Part shown: one piece after another, positions 46,077 to 57,538 of the stretch
Layout: each line of letters begins with the position of its first letter
How positions within the stretch are numbered: position 1 is the stretch's first letter
Assembly: GCF_910594005.1 (NCBI RefSeq)
Contig: NC_057841.1
Coordinates: 13,811,001 to 13,875,000, forward strand
DNA from: Cervus elaphus
Lineage: Eukaryota > Chordata > Mammalia > Artiodactyla > Cervidae
DNA length: 64,000 nucleotides
Direction: 5' to 3'
Notes under the pieces: generated by a model
The model's input: only the letters and a program-made list of their open reading frames with translations
Told to the model about the DNA's origin: nothing
The model's database searches: none
Program-made: the position numbers and the translations under genes

Positions 46077-46141
46077 CCTCTCTGCTTGTCTATCTCCAAA
46101 GTTCCCATTTGTTTAAGGACACCATTCGTACACCATTCATA

Positions 46142-46355
46142 TGGGGCTTCCCTTATAGCTCAGTTGGTAAAGAATCTGCCTGCAAGGGAGGAGACCTGGG
46201 TTCGGTTCCTGGGCTGGGAAGATCCCCCGGAGAAAGAAATGGCAATCCACTCCAGTATTCTTGCCTGGAGAATCCCATGGCCAGAGGAGCCTTGCAGGCT
46301 GCAGTCCACGGGGTTTCAAGAGTCAGACACGACTGAGCAACTAAACCACCATCTC
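46142..46355 (+). mobile_element. Bov-tA SINE inside the LTR
   Basis: A full sense copy with head GGGCTTCCCTTATAGCTCAG. TSD CACCATTCATA lies at 46131-46141 and 46356-46366. Confidence 0.94.
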
Positions 46356-47726
46356 CACCATTCATACTGGATTAAGGGCCTGACCTACTCCAATAAGACC
46401 TCATCTTCACTAATTACTTCTGCAACAATTCTATTTTTAAATAAGAACACATTTTGTGATACTGAAGGTTATGAATTCACACTGGAGCTATGGAGGGAAA
46501 GAAAATTAAACCCCAAAACAATCACATTTTATTTTATCCATTCATCTGTTGATAGACACTTGGGATGTTCCCACTTTTTGGCTATTGTGAAAAATATTGC
46601 AACAAATATTGTTTGAGTCTTTATTTCCAATTTTTTTAAAAATATGTATACACCTAGGAATAGAATTTCTGGACCATATGGTAATTCTATGTTTAGCTTT
46701 CTGAGGAACTTTGGAGTAACTTTCTTGTGGATTCTGTGGAATTCTAAAGTATAGAATTATGTTATTTACTAATAGGTAGTTTTATTTCTTCCTTTCAAAC
46801 CTAAACGTCCTTTGCTTATTTATTTCTTTCTCTCCTTTAAATGTCGACTGGAAATTACAGTATAATGTTAAATAGCAGAGATGAAAGCAAGCACCCTTGT
46901 CTTTTTACTGGCCTTAGAGGGAAAGCCTTCAGTCTTTCACCAGCCAGTGTGATGTTAGCTGAGACTTTTCATCAATGGCATTATCATATTGAGGAAATTC
47001 TTTTATTGCTAGTTTTCTGACTTTTTTGGTATCATGAAATGGTGTTGGATTTTGTCAAGTGCTTTTTTTGTGTCAGTTGAGATAATGGATTTTTTCCCTT
47101 TGCTCTGTTAATGTGGTGTATTACATTGATTGAGTTTTCTTATATTTAATCACTCTTGCATTCCTGAGGTAAATCTCCTTCGAGTATGGTCTGTAATTCT
47201 ACTAAAATTTTGTTGGATTCAGTTTTGCTGTATTTAATTGAAGATTTTTACATTAATGTTCATAAAAGATATTGGTCTTTAATTTTCTTTCCTTGTGATA
47301 TCTCTATTAAGTTTTGGTTTCAGGATAGTGCTGGCCTCACAGGAAGAGTTAGGAAGTATTTTTGGATGAGTTTGAGAAGGATTGATGTTAATTCCTTAAA
47401 TATTTGATAGAAGTAACCACTGAAGCCATTTGGTTAGGGACTTTTCTTCCTTGGAAGTTTTTGTATTATTGATTCAATGTCTTTAACTTGTACAAGTCAA
47501 TTTAAATTTTTTTTTTCCTTGAGTGAGTTTAGGCTATTTTCAAGAATTTGTCCATGTCATTTACTCTGTCTAATTTGTTAGAGTACAATTGTTCATAATA
47601 CCCTCTTAGAATACTTTCTTTTTTATTTCTGAAAGTTGGAAGTAATATTCCCACTTTTATTTCTGATTTTAGTTATTTGCATCTTTTTTTTGTGTTAGTC
47701 TTGCAAAAATTTGTCAATGTCTAATA

Positions 47727-48049
47727 CAGCAAGGAGATCCAACCAGTCCATCCTAAAGGAGATCAGTACTGAGTGTTCATTGGAAGGACTGATGTTGAAA
47801 CTGAAACTCCAATACTTTGGCCACCTGGCGCATAAGAGCAGACTCATTTGAAAAGACCCTGTTGCTGCGAAAGATTGAAGGCAAAAGGAGAAGGGGATGA
47901 CAGAGGATGAGATGGTTGGATGGCGGTACTGACTCAATGAAGATGAGTTTGAGTAAGCTCCGGGAGTTGGTGATGGACAGGGAGGCCTGGCGTGCTGTGG
48001 TCAATGGGGTCATGAAGAGTCAGACACAACTGAGCGACTGAACTAAACT
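47727..48049 (+). mobile_element. BovB LINE 3' end
   Basis: A sense copy from GCAAGGAGATCCAACC to the tail CTGAACTAAACTG, about 320 bp. It sits exactly at the join between two L1 relics in opposite orientation. Confidence 0.92.
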
Positions 48050-48069
48050 GATTACAGTATTTTCAAATG

Positions 48070-48590
48070 ACACATTAAACCACACAAAGACAAGGAGGAA
48101 CCTTAAATGTATATTCTTATGAAAGAAGCCAATGTAAAAGGGCTGTGTAAAAATTACTGTGTAATTCCAATTATAAGGCACTTTGGAAAAGGCAAAATTA
48201 TAGAGACAGTAAAAAGATGAGTGGTCTTCGGGTGTTTGGTGGGGGCAGAGATAAGTGCAAGAGATTTTAAGGCAGTGAAACCATTCTGTATGATACTGTA
48301 TGACTAACTAGGTATCATTACAAAGTTGTCAAAACCCATAGTGTATACAACATGAAGAGTGAACCCTAATGTAAACTATGGACTTTACTTAAAAATATTG
48401 TATGAGGGTTTGTTCACCGATTGTTACGCATGCCCCACACTACTGCAAGTTGCTAAATAATAAAAATGTGAAGGGAGAGGGGATGTTTTTAGTAACTTTG
48501 CACTGTGGACTCAATTTTTCTGTCAATCTAAAACTGTTCTAAGAAATAAAGTCTTTTTCTAAAAATGAAAAAAAGATTCCCTTTGAATAT
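48070..48590 (+). mobile_element. L1 3' UTR relic
   Basis: CTGTATGATACTGTATGAC, AAAACCCATAGTGTATACAAC, GTGAACCCTAATGTAAACTATGG and CAATCTAAAACTGTTCTAAG lie in the order of an old L1 3' UTR. AATAAAGTC and an A-rich end follow. Confidence 0.75.
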
Positions 48591-48608
48591 GAAAAAAAAA
48601 AAAAAAAA
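48591..48608. repeat. Poly(A) run
   Basis: About 17 A residues, probably the tail of the preceding L1. Confidence 0.9.
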
Positions 48609-49240
48609 CCTCAGAAAGAATCAATGTAGCTTGAGAGCTTAAGAGAAACATGCTTAATGAGTGTCGTATAATTAGACACTTTGGTCCAGCTGCAAACAGA
48701 GTAACTTTCCAACTGATTTTTAGAAAAGCCCAATTTTCTATTTATCTTTTTTTTTTTTTTCATTTTGCTAGTGTTTAATCTGAAGTTGACCAAGGGAATA
48801 ATTTGAAGTTGGAGCATTATCCACCCTTTGTATAAAAACAGCACAGATAATATCATTTTTAATATTTTGATATATACACACTACTTTGTCAGTCTTTTGT
48901 ATTTTGTGAGTAAAAGTGAGATTTTAGTTTTGATGTTTTTGTTAATCCATAATGCAAAATTTAATTAAAAAACAACATGAGTGTTTGTACTGGCTTCAGT
49001 ACATCTACTAGCTTCGCCTCTCATAAAGTGTGATTATATCTTGAGCACAATGCATGCTGCTCACAGCCAGCTGTGGAACTTGGTTGAGCCAGCAGGACCT
49101 TCAAGACCCCCTTTCTCAGGACAACTATAAGCCCATGATGAGCCCCTAGTGTTTGGATCAGACTTTCTAGGACATTCCTTCCTTGGAATGCACCTACAGC
49201 CAGTCTAGCTGTCTGCAAAATGAATTCAGAAGCCTCTTTT
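48609..49240. other. No gene or repeat recognised
   Basis: T-run at 48749-48760. The minus-strand frame at 49021-49266 has no known domain. Confidence 0.5.
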
Positions 49241-49763
49241 AAGAAGCTGTGGTACATATACACCATGGAATATTACTCAGCCGTTAAAAAGAATTCATTT
49301 GAATCAGTTCTAATGAGATGGATGAAACTGGAGCCCATTATACAGAGTGAAGTAAGCCAGAAAGATAAAGAACATTACAGCATACTAACACATATATATG
49401 GAATTTAGAAAGATGGTAATGATAACCCTATATGCAAAGCAGAAAAAGAGACACAGAAATACAGAACAGACTTTTGGACTCTGTGGGAGAAGGTGAGGGT
49501 GGGATGTTTCGAGAGAACAGCATGTATATTATCTATAGGGAAACAGATCACCAGCCCAGGTGGGATGCATGAGACAAGTGCTTGGGCCTGGTGCACTGGG
49601 AAGACCCAGAGGAATCGGGTGGAGAGGGAGGTGGGAGGGGGGATCGGGATGGGGAATACATGTAACTCCATGGCTGATTCATGTCAATGTATGACAAAAC
49701 CCACTGCAACGTTGTGAAGTAATTAGCCTCCAACTACTAAAAATAAATGGAAAAAAAAAAAAA
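49241..49763 (+). mobile_element. Young bovine-type L1 3' end with poly(A)
   Basis: AAGCTGTGGTACATATACACC, AGTGAAGTAAGCCAGAAAGA, TTGGACTCTGTGGGAGAAGG, GGTGCACTGGGAAGACCCAG and GGATGGGGAATACATGTAACTCC follow the L1-BT 3' end closely. AATAAATGG plus 13 A residues close it. It is heavily 5'-truncated. A clear TSD is not visible. Confidence 0.88.
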
Positions 49764-49836
49764 CAAAAACCAGAATGTGTGTTCATGAGCACTTTCACAT
49801 GCCAGTTCTTGAATCACTTGGGTGTTTTATTTGAAG

Positions 49837-50046
49837 GATGTGTGTGTCTGTGTGAGTCACTCAGTCCTGTCTGACTCTTTGCAACCCCATGGACTGTAGC
49901 CCGCCAGGCTCCTCTATCTATGGGGATTCTCCAGGCAGGAATACTGGAGTGGGTTGTCATCCCTTCTTCAGGGGATCTTCCTGATCGAACCCCAGCCTCC
50001 TGCATTGTAGGCAGATTCTTTACTGTCTGAGCCACCAGGAAAGCCC
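49837..50046 (-). mobile_element. Bov-tA SINE with TG-rich tail
   Basis: An antisense copy. The head GAGCCACCAGGAAAGCCC is on the right, and a TGTGTGTCTGTGTG run occupies the tail. TSD TTTATTTGAAG lies at 49826-49836, with TTTATTCGAAG at 50047-50057. Confidence 0.93.
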
Positions 50047-50057
50047 TTTATTCGAAG

Positions 50058-50567
50058 ACATTGATACTAATGATCATGAAGCTGTGACTTGCGAGGGTTT
50101 GGAAGAGGCAATGACTCTGCTAAATGCTTCGCCTATGTTACTATCTTTATCACTACTCCATGGAAAGGACATTTTGGAGTAGAAGTCTTACCATCATTAT
50201 TTGGAGGCCCCAGGATGGGCAGTCTCTATAGAGATTAAGTAACAAGTGGAAGGTAAAATACCAGGGAGAGAATTTGCAACCAGACCTGTCTTACTCCAAA
50301 ATATAAACTCTTTAGCGGTCTGGCATCCTAAGAAAAGTGAGCCTTGCCTGGAAGGAAAGTTTAATAGACTTACTTGAGGGTAGCAAACTCTGCTGCTCTG
50401 GATGTTTACATGATTTCTTTGTGTGATACTAATAATAATTGTGTAGAAAGCCAGACATGAACAGGAGTTCCAACTGTAGCTATGTTGAGCTGCAAATCTA
50501 CACATCAGTGTATATTTCAAATATTTACTGGCAATTGCTTACAGTAATAAACAATCTTTAAAAAATG
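50058..50567. other. No gene or repeat recognised
   Basis: Moderately complex. The minus-strand frame 50197-50520 (107 codons) has no domain that I know. Confidence 0.45.
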
Positions 50568-50598
50568 ACTGAATATATTTTTATAAATAATTTAATGT

Positions 50599-50888
50599 AT
50601 ATATTTATTTATTTTGGGCTCTGCTGGGTCTTTGTTGCTGCAGGCAGGCTTTCTCTAGTTGCAGTGAGCAGGGGGCTACTCTTTACAGCGCGCAGGCTTC
50701 TCGTTGTCTTGCGCGGAGCACAGGCTCTAGGGCACGTGGCTGAGTAGTTGCGAGTCTGAGCTCAGTAATTGTGGTACATGCGCTCACTAGTCGTTCCACG
50801 GAATGCTGAGTCTGTCCTGACCAGGAGTCGAACCCATGTTCCTACATTGGAAGGCCGATTCTTATCCACTGCACCACCAAGGAAGTCC
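50599..50888 (-). mobile_element. CHR-type SINE, full length
   Basis: Antisense, about 290 bp. GGGCTCTGCTGGGTCTTTGTTG, TTGCAGTGAGCAGGGGGCTAC and GACCAGGAGTCGAACCCATG to CACCACCAAGGAAGTCC cover the whole element. ACTGAATATATT at 50568 and ACTGAATTTCATT at 50891 are probably a decayed TSD. Confidence 0.9.
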
Positions 50889-51087
50889 TTACTGAATTTC
50901 ATTTTGGATAGTACATATCACCTGATTACCAGCATTCCCAAAATTACGGAAAAGAATAAAGAGAGAATGAAGTTTCTATATGTGACAATTATGAATTCTA
51001 CTACTCCCAAGTACAGTTTAAAAATATGCAATGAAAACATATTGGAATATGAAACCCTCTTCCTGAAAGATTCAATAATGGATTCCT

Positions 51088-51709
51088 AAAGCAAGGAAGA
51101 ACTAAAGAACCTTTTGATGAAAGCAAAAGAAGAGACTTAAAAAGCTGGCTTAAAACTCAACATTCAGAAAACTAAGATCATGGCATCTGGTCCCATCACT
51201 TCATGGCAAATAGATGGGTAAGCAGTGGCAGGCTTTATTTTGGGGGGCTCAGAAATCAGTGCAGATGGTGGCTGCAGCCATGAAATTAAAAGACACTTGC
51301 TCCTTGGAAGAAAAGCTATGACCAACCTAGACAACATATTAAAAAGCAGAGACGTTACTTTGCCAACAAAGGTCCATCTAGTCAAAGCTATGGTTTTTCC
51401 AGTAGTCATGTATGGATGTGAGAGTTGGGACTATAAGGAAAGCTGAGCGCCGAAGAATAGATGCTTTTGAAGCGTGATGTTGGAGAACCCTAGGACGGGA
51501 AAGATATCAAACTAGTCTATCCTAAAGGAAATCAGTCCTGAATATTCATTGGAAGGACTGATGCTGAAGCTGAAACTCCAATCCTTTGGCCACATGATGC
51601 GAAGAACTGACTCCTTGGAAAAGACCCTGATGCTGGGAAGGATTGAAGGCAGGAGGAGAAGGGGACGATAGAGGATGAGATGGTTGGATGGCATCATCGA
51701 CTCAATGGG
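51088..51709 (+). mobile_element. BovB LINE fragment lacking its 3' tail
   Basis: Sense, from AGCAAGGAAGAACTAAAG (just after YADD) to ATCATCGACTCAATGG, where it stops about 130 bp short of the BovB end. The body has several small deletions. No TSD is seen. Confidence 0.92.
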
Positions 51710-52054
51710 TAGATTGTTAAGATTGATATGAAGCATAGACGTTGCTTTGAAGATACATGTAGTGAAAATAAAATAGAAAATAGAGAAATTCTTGTCAAGG
51801 ACAAGCAATGTGGTCATTGTATCCAGTAAACAGAAGTATATAAGGAATAGCTCTAGTTTATCTATTGAGGTATCACTATGAAATAAGCCTTAAGTTGACT
51901 TGATCATGAACAAATAACTTGCAGTAATCCTTCCCATTCCTACTCTGACTCTGTTGTTGAATCCTGTTATTTTTAAAGGGAAAAGTTCAATTTCAGGAGG
52001 GCTTTATGTCAGCCTTCTATAATGTCTGGTGTATTTCATTCCTTAAAATTTCAC

Positions 52055-52345
52055 ATGCATCTATCAAGTGATTACTATGTGCCAGGTAGCTCAGTGGTAA
52101 AGAACATGCCTGCCAATGCAGGAGACACAAAAGATGTGGGTTCGATCCCTGCATCAGGAAGATCCACTGGAGGAGGGCATGGAAACCCCTTCCAGTATTC
52201 TTGTCTGGAGAATCCCATGGACAGAGGAGCCTGGTGGGCTACAGTCCATGGGGTTGCAAAGAGTTGGACATGACTGAAACAATTTAGTACTTGGCTTATA
52301 TGCCAGGTGCTATTCAAGACATGGGGGTAAATTTCCTTTCTTAGA
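52055..52345 (-). mobile_element. L2 3' scrap around a SINE
   Basis: With the SINE left out, the plus strand reads AGTGATTACTATGTGCCAGGTGCTATTCAAGACATGGG-like text, the complement of the L2 3' end. Confidence 0.55.
52087..52296 (+). mobile_element. Bov-tA SINE, first bases missing
   Basis: A sense copy starting TAGCTCAGTGGTAAAG. The A-box-like TAGCTCAGTGG and the B-box-like GGTTCGATCCC are intact. TSD TATGTGCCAGG lies at 52076-52086, with TATATGCCAGG at 52297-52307. Confidence 0.93.
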
Positions 52346-54334
52346 AAATGTTATTGAAAGTACCCAGTTGATAGATAAAGCAGTTATTGGCTCAGCATTT
52401 GAACATTTCTTTGATTTTACCCCAGACTTTTTTTTGTTATTTAAAAAGTATGTTATTGGTTATTGTTAGTAATTTATTCACAGTTCCTTAGTTTTTATTT
52501 ACTGCCTTTTTTTCTACCTAGGATCCCATCCGAGTTATCAGACTACATTTAGTTTTTATGACACTTGAGGCGCCTGTTGCCTGTGACATTTCCTCAGACT
52601 GTTTTTGTTTTTGATGACTGACAGTTTTGAGGAGTATTAGTTAGCTGTGCTGTGAGATATCGATGTATTTGAATTTGTCTGATGTTTTGCTGAAACTGGG
52701 GGGATAGCCTGGGATTACAGGCTGAGATCCTGGAGTTTTTAAATGTAATATTCTTATCCCTATTGATGTATTTTTCAAATAACATGAATGACTTTTTTTT
52801 CCTTAGCCCCTTAACTATGTCAGATACTTCAGTCAAGAGACTAGCTGATTTTGCCGTATCAAACAACACCGCACCTTAGTAAGTTAAGCAGCAGCAAGTC
52901 CCCTCTCAGTGTACACGTGTGTCGTTGCTTGGCTAGGCCTTTTCCCCACATAAGCTACCCTGGGGTTACACCATGCGGCATAGTTCTGGTACCTAGGCAG
53001 AGGAAAAAGAGTGCAGGGGAAATCTAAATCTACTCCCTAAAAGTGACATGTGTCACATCTCAAACTCATTGGTCAACAGAAACCATATTACCCTGACTAT
53101 AGATGGCAGAATACTACAATCATCAGTAGGAATAAAAATGGGGTATTGTGAACAGTAATAAAAACAAACACATGGGTGTTTTATTTTTATAAATTAAGAC
53201 GACAGATACATAATTCTATAAAATATAATAAAAGGAACTTTATGGAGAGCATGAAAGACAATTAGTATAAAATCAAAAATAATTTCAAATGAGAAAAAAA
53301 TAATAAAAATTATAATAAATCAAGTTAGGCTAAAGGAACAATACTCAACAGATGTACAACACATGTATTTAAGAAAGAAGAAAAATACACCAATAATTAA
53401 AAGAAAAAAGTATTAAATAGATACACCAACAAATGTAAAGACTTAAAGAGATGATAGCTTGAAACTTTCTAAACAAATAAATTAGAAAATCTCAGTAGAA
53501 TTGAAATTTGTTGAAAGACAGAATTGACAAATTTATGGAGGATTCAAAATGTGAAGAATTTGAAATGCAAATTCAATAATCATAGAAGCAATTGAAAGTC
53601 ATCAAAGAGTGATTGTTTTCCCTCTTACACTCCTTGTGCAGCTCAGCCTGTGACTTTTCCAGAATAAAACTAATTTAACTTTCAATGAAAAAAACTTTGC
53701 ATAAAAAAATAAAGTTAATCCGAGGCTGCTATAAAGAAGCAATTTTGTCCTTTATTATGAAATAGAAGACTGCACACTACCTCAAGCAATGTTTATTACA
53801 AAGTTCTATGATGCTAAATAAGTACTTTTTCAAAGCAATCAAATGGCAAAGCCAATTTGTGTTGATATATCTCAATAAGCAAAGCAATTCAGTGTTCTTG
53901 AGATAAAATATATTTCATACTTATTTAATGAGATCCACATATTCAAGGGCACAAACGGTGTTTATGTTTCTACTGGCTAGTTATCTGCCAGTTCCTGAAA
54001 ACATTGTTAAAACCAGCTTTAGTAAAAGCTATGTATTACAAAGAACATCAAAAGAGAAGAAAGTATGTAACACAGGGTGATATACATTAAAAAATACCAA
54101 ACACAGATCGATTGCAAGTGCGGGTTCTTGTGTCCCCAACTTCAAATAAGGTTTAATACTGTGTAGAACTGAATGTAAAATATATTTTTTCATTTTCCTC
54201 AAAAATATCCACCTACAAGTCTAATTTTACCAATCATTACAAGTTTTATATCATTCTTTCACTTGCATTATTTTTAATAATAAAGCAGATTTTATATATA
54301 ACATGAAGTCATTCATTAGACCACACTCGAAACC
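52346..54334. other. Mostly unassigned AT-rich DNA
   Basis: 52500-52740 resembles an old L1 3' UTR type (GATCCCATCCGAGTTATC, TGACATTTCCTCAGACTG, TTTGTCTGATGTTTTGC), but orientation and family are uncertain. 53140-54330 is very A-rich. No gene is seen. Confidence 0.4.
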
Positions 54335-55080
54335 AATTTGAATGGTACGCAACTTCTCAAAAACCTAAAACATACAATTACCATAGGACCCAGCAATTTC
54401 ACTCCCTGGTTTATACCCAAAATAACTGAAAGTAGACTAAAAGTGGAGAAGGGCATGGCAACCCACTCCAGTATTCTTCCCTGGAGAATCCCATGGACAG
54501 AGGAGCCTGGCAGACTACAGACCGTGGGGTTGCAGAGTCAGACACGACTGAGTGACTAAGCACGCATGCAGAGACTAAAAGAGATATTTGTAAATCCACA
54601 TTCACAGCTGCATTATTCACAATAGCCAAATGGTGGGAGCAACCCAACTGTACATCAACTGATGAATAGATACCCAAAATGTGATATATACACATAAAGG
54701 AATATTACTCAGCCTTAAAAAGAAGGAAATTGTGACAAATGCTACAATGTGGATGAACTTTGATACTGTCACTAAAATAAGCCATTCACAAAAGGGTAAA
54801 TCCTGTACTGTTCTTCTGTGTGATTCTTAGATTAGCCAAAGGCATAGAGAAGAAAATGGTGATTACTGCAGACTGGAAGGAGCAGGGAATAGGGAGTTAG
54901 TATCTAACGGTTGTAGAGTCTCAGCTGGGGAATATGAAAAGGTTCTGGAGATGGATAGTGGGAATAATTGCATAAGACTTTCAAAGTGTTTAAAGTCATA
55001 AAATTATACATTTCCAAATTGTTAAAATGTTAAATATGTTATGTGTAGATTGCTACGATTTGCAACAGAACACAAAAGTA
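54335..55080 (+). mobile_element. L1 relic (end of ORF2 and 3' UTR), split by a BovA monomer
   Basis: ACAATTACCATAGGACCCAGC, TTATTCACAATAGCCAAATGG, GGAATATTACTCAGCCTTAAA and GGTTCTGGAGATGGATAGTGG lie in order. Confidence 0.87.
54444..54571 (+). mobile_element. BovA monomer SINE inside L1
   Basis: Headless, starting TGGAGAAGGGCATGGC. TSD AGACTAAAAG lies at 54434-54443 and 54572-54581. Confidence 0.93.
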
Positions 55081-55734
55081 CTGACAAAAGAAGAAATTAA
55101 AAGAAAAACAGGATGCGTATGGAAGTTACCTGGTAGAAAAGATAAAAAGACATGAACCAAATTTACAGTTAGAATTTATTCCCAGGTAAATCACTGTATC
55201 AGTCCTTTGTAGATCACACTTGCACACAGTGTAGTAGACAGTGGTATAGAGATTCCAAACATATACCACAAATAAGTTATTTTGTGAGTGGGGCTGGAAG
55301 TTTGACAAATTATCTGATGACAACATCACACATGGACTTAACATGTTCACCATTTTAAACAATTTAGAAAGAAGGGGCATAATATTTTGAGGAATCTGAG
55401 ATAGCTGGCATAAAAAAATGCCGCTGGCAAAGACAACTTGATCTGATCTTGAAGATGCCTTTGATAGGTTTAAATGTAAGATATAAGAGAGAAAAAAACC
55501 CCACATATTTCTTAAGTGTTATATAATTATATAAACTATGATACTTGAAAAATGCCTGTGTAACCAAGTATTTCTTGGAAATCCCTCATAACATTTCTAC
55601 TGACATTTTCATGTCTAGAACTTAATCATGTGGCCACACATAGTCACAGGAAAACTGAAATGTGGTATTTTGGTTGAATCATTTTTTTTTTCCACCCTAA
55701 CCCTTGGGACAAACTTTATTTTCCAGAGTGTTTT
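55081..55734. other. No gene or repeat recognised
   Basis: AT-rich. The overlapping minus-strand frames at 55126-55567 have no known domain. Confidence 0.45.
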
Positions 55735-56335
55735 TTGTTTTAAATTAAGATTAAGTTCACGCAGCATAAGATAAACATTTAAAATTGTACAAGTCAATGG
55801 CGTTTAGTGCATTCTCAATGAGATGCTAGAACTCTGGATCTCTGTGTAGTTTCAGAATATTTTTTGTCATCTTATCTATTACCTGGTTTTCTCCTGACCC
55901 TCCTTCCCCCACTAGTACCCATAAACTACTAATCTGCTTTCTGTATCTACAGACTTACCTCTCCTCTCCTGGATATTTCATATAAGTAGAATCATACAGT
56001 AAATGGGCTTTCTTTATGGCTTCTCTCACTCAGCATAATGTTTTGGAAGTTCATCTATATATCAGGATTTCACTCTTTTTTGTGGATAAATAATACTAAA
56101 TTGTGTGTGTGTACTGCCTTTAGTTTATCCACTTATCTGGTAATGTATATGTGGACTGTTTCTACCATTTGGCTACTGCAAATAGCATGGCTATTAGCAT
56201 TTCATGTACAAGTATCTGAACATGTTTTCAGTTCTTCTGGGTATATACCCAGGAGTGGAATTGCTGAGTCCTACAGTAATTCTGTGTTTATCTGGTTCAT
56301 TGATTCCCCAATAGAACTGGAGTCCTATTATTAGC
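55735..56335 (-). mobile_element. L1 3' end relic
   Basis: The plus strand is the complement of L1: AAATTGTACAAGTCAATGGCG, TTTCATATAAGTAGAATCATAC, CTCACTCAGCATAATGTTTTG, TTTGGCTACTGCAAATAGC and GGTATATACCCAGGAGTGGAATTG. Confidence 0.85.
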
Positions 56336-56991
56336 AACGAAGAGGAGAGAAGATATTATCTGGCAGGCAGCAATGTCTGCCACACACAAGTGCCCATCTT
56401 TTTCCTCTTGGGACACTTCTCCAGTATTTCTACTCAGTTTCCTAGTAGAGGTGGAATCGGGTTCTTTTTCTTACTGATGGACTAAATCGCATCCAGTTTT
56501 TGCACTCAGAACTCTATAGCATATTGCCTTCCAGCCTAGTTATTTATAGCACAGTGATTTGGTCCTAGCCAACTGTATCATTCTAAAAAATTGCTGAAGC
56601 ATGAGCTACTACACAGCTGTGACTGTTTAGTTACCAAAAAAATGGCAAGGAACAGATGCATTTCCCAATATCCTGCATTTACCATAGGCTAAAAGATGAA
56701 CTTCAGTTGATTCATGATCTAAATAAGTGACCTTCTATGAATTGAATATGAGTAACAGGAAACCATTCAAAACTATATGGGCTATTAATTTTTTAAAAGA
56801 TCAAGTTTTTGAAAATAAATTTTCATTCATAAAATTGTCTCAAGCTATATACTGTATATAGGTTGTAAACAGTCACATATACAAACAACAGGTCACATTG
56901 TTCTTAATGAGTGAGGTAGACACAGATAGGCAACTAATTTTGCTTACCAGATGGTCAGTTAGCAAATTCATCTTAATTAATTCAACATGTG
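56336..56991. other. No gene or repeat recognised
   Basis: Unremarkable. Confidence 0.5.
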
Positions 56992-57538
56992 GTATCAGAG
57001 ATTTGGGCTCCAAAATCACTGCAGATGGTGCAGTCATGAAATTAAAAGACGCTTGGTCCTCGGAAGAAAAGCTCTGACCAACCTAGACAGCATGTTAAAA
57101 AGCAGAGACATTACTTTGCCAATAAATGTCAACCTAGTGAAAGCTATGGTTTTTCCAGTGGTCATGTATGAATATGAGAGTTGGACTATAGAGAAAGCTG
57201 AACACCAAAGAATTGATGCTTTTAAACTGCGGTGCTGGAGAAGACCCTTCAGAGTCCCTTGGACTGCAAGGAGATCCAACCAGTCCAGCCTAAAGGAAAC
57301 CAGTCCTGAATATTCATTGGAAGGACTGATGCTGAAGCTGAAACTTCAATCCTTTGGCCACCTAATGTGAAGAACTGACTCATTCCCTGATGCTGAGAAA
57401 GACTGAAGGTGGGAGGAGAAGGGGACGACAGAGGATGAGATGGTTGGAAGGCATCATCGACTCGATGGACATGAGTTTGAGCAAGCTCTGGGAGTTGGTG
57501 ATGGACTGGTGTGCTGCGGTCCATGGAGTCGCAAAGAC
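56992..57538 (+). mobile_element. BovB LINE 3' part, tail missing
   Basis: Sense, from TTTGGGCTCCAAAATCACTG to CATGGAGTCGCAAAGACTC, stopping about 30 bp before the usual end. The frame 56987-57370 is the reverse-transcriptase C-terminal part and ends in a TGA (CACCTAATGTGAAG). There are internal deletions near 57388 and 57506. Confidence 0.92.

Larger units (their letters stand above)
45695..46526 (-). mobile_element. MaLR (MLT1-type) LTR, split by BovB and Bov-tA
   Basis: Antisense. TTCCAGGCTGCTATAAC and AACTGGGTGGCTTAAACAAC mark the 3' end. CTTGGCTCACAGATGGTCATC, AATAAGACCTCATCTTCAC and AATAAGAACACATTTTG follow in order. Two later insertions separate the parts. Confidence 0.8.
45305..47720 (-). 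mobile_element. Old L1, 3' UTR and ORF2, interrupted by an LTR
   Basis: The plus strand is the complement of L1. 45305-45694 is the 3' UTR (AAGTGGAATCATACAATG, CTAGCATGATGCTTTTG). 46527-47720 continues into ORF2 (TTTATCCATTCATCTGTTGAT, TATACACCTAGGAATAGAATTTC, GATGAAAGCAAGCACCC, TTGTTAATCCTTCT-type words). Coding is destroyed by many stops. The LTR at 45695-46526 sits between the two parts. Confidence 0.88.

Noticed and set aside
48070..48608. Processed pseudogene ending in poly(A)
   Set aside because: The sequence before the A-run matches an old L1 3' UTR and shows no mRNA-like coding part.
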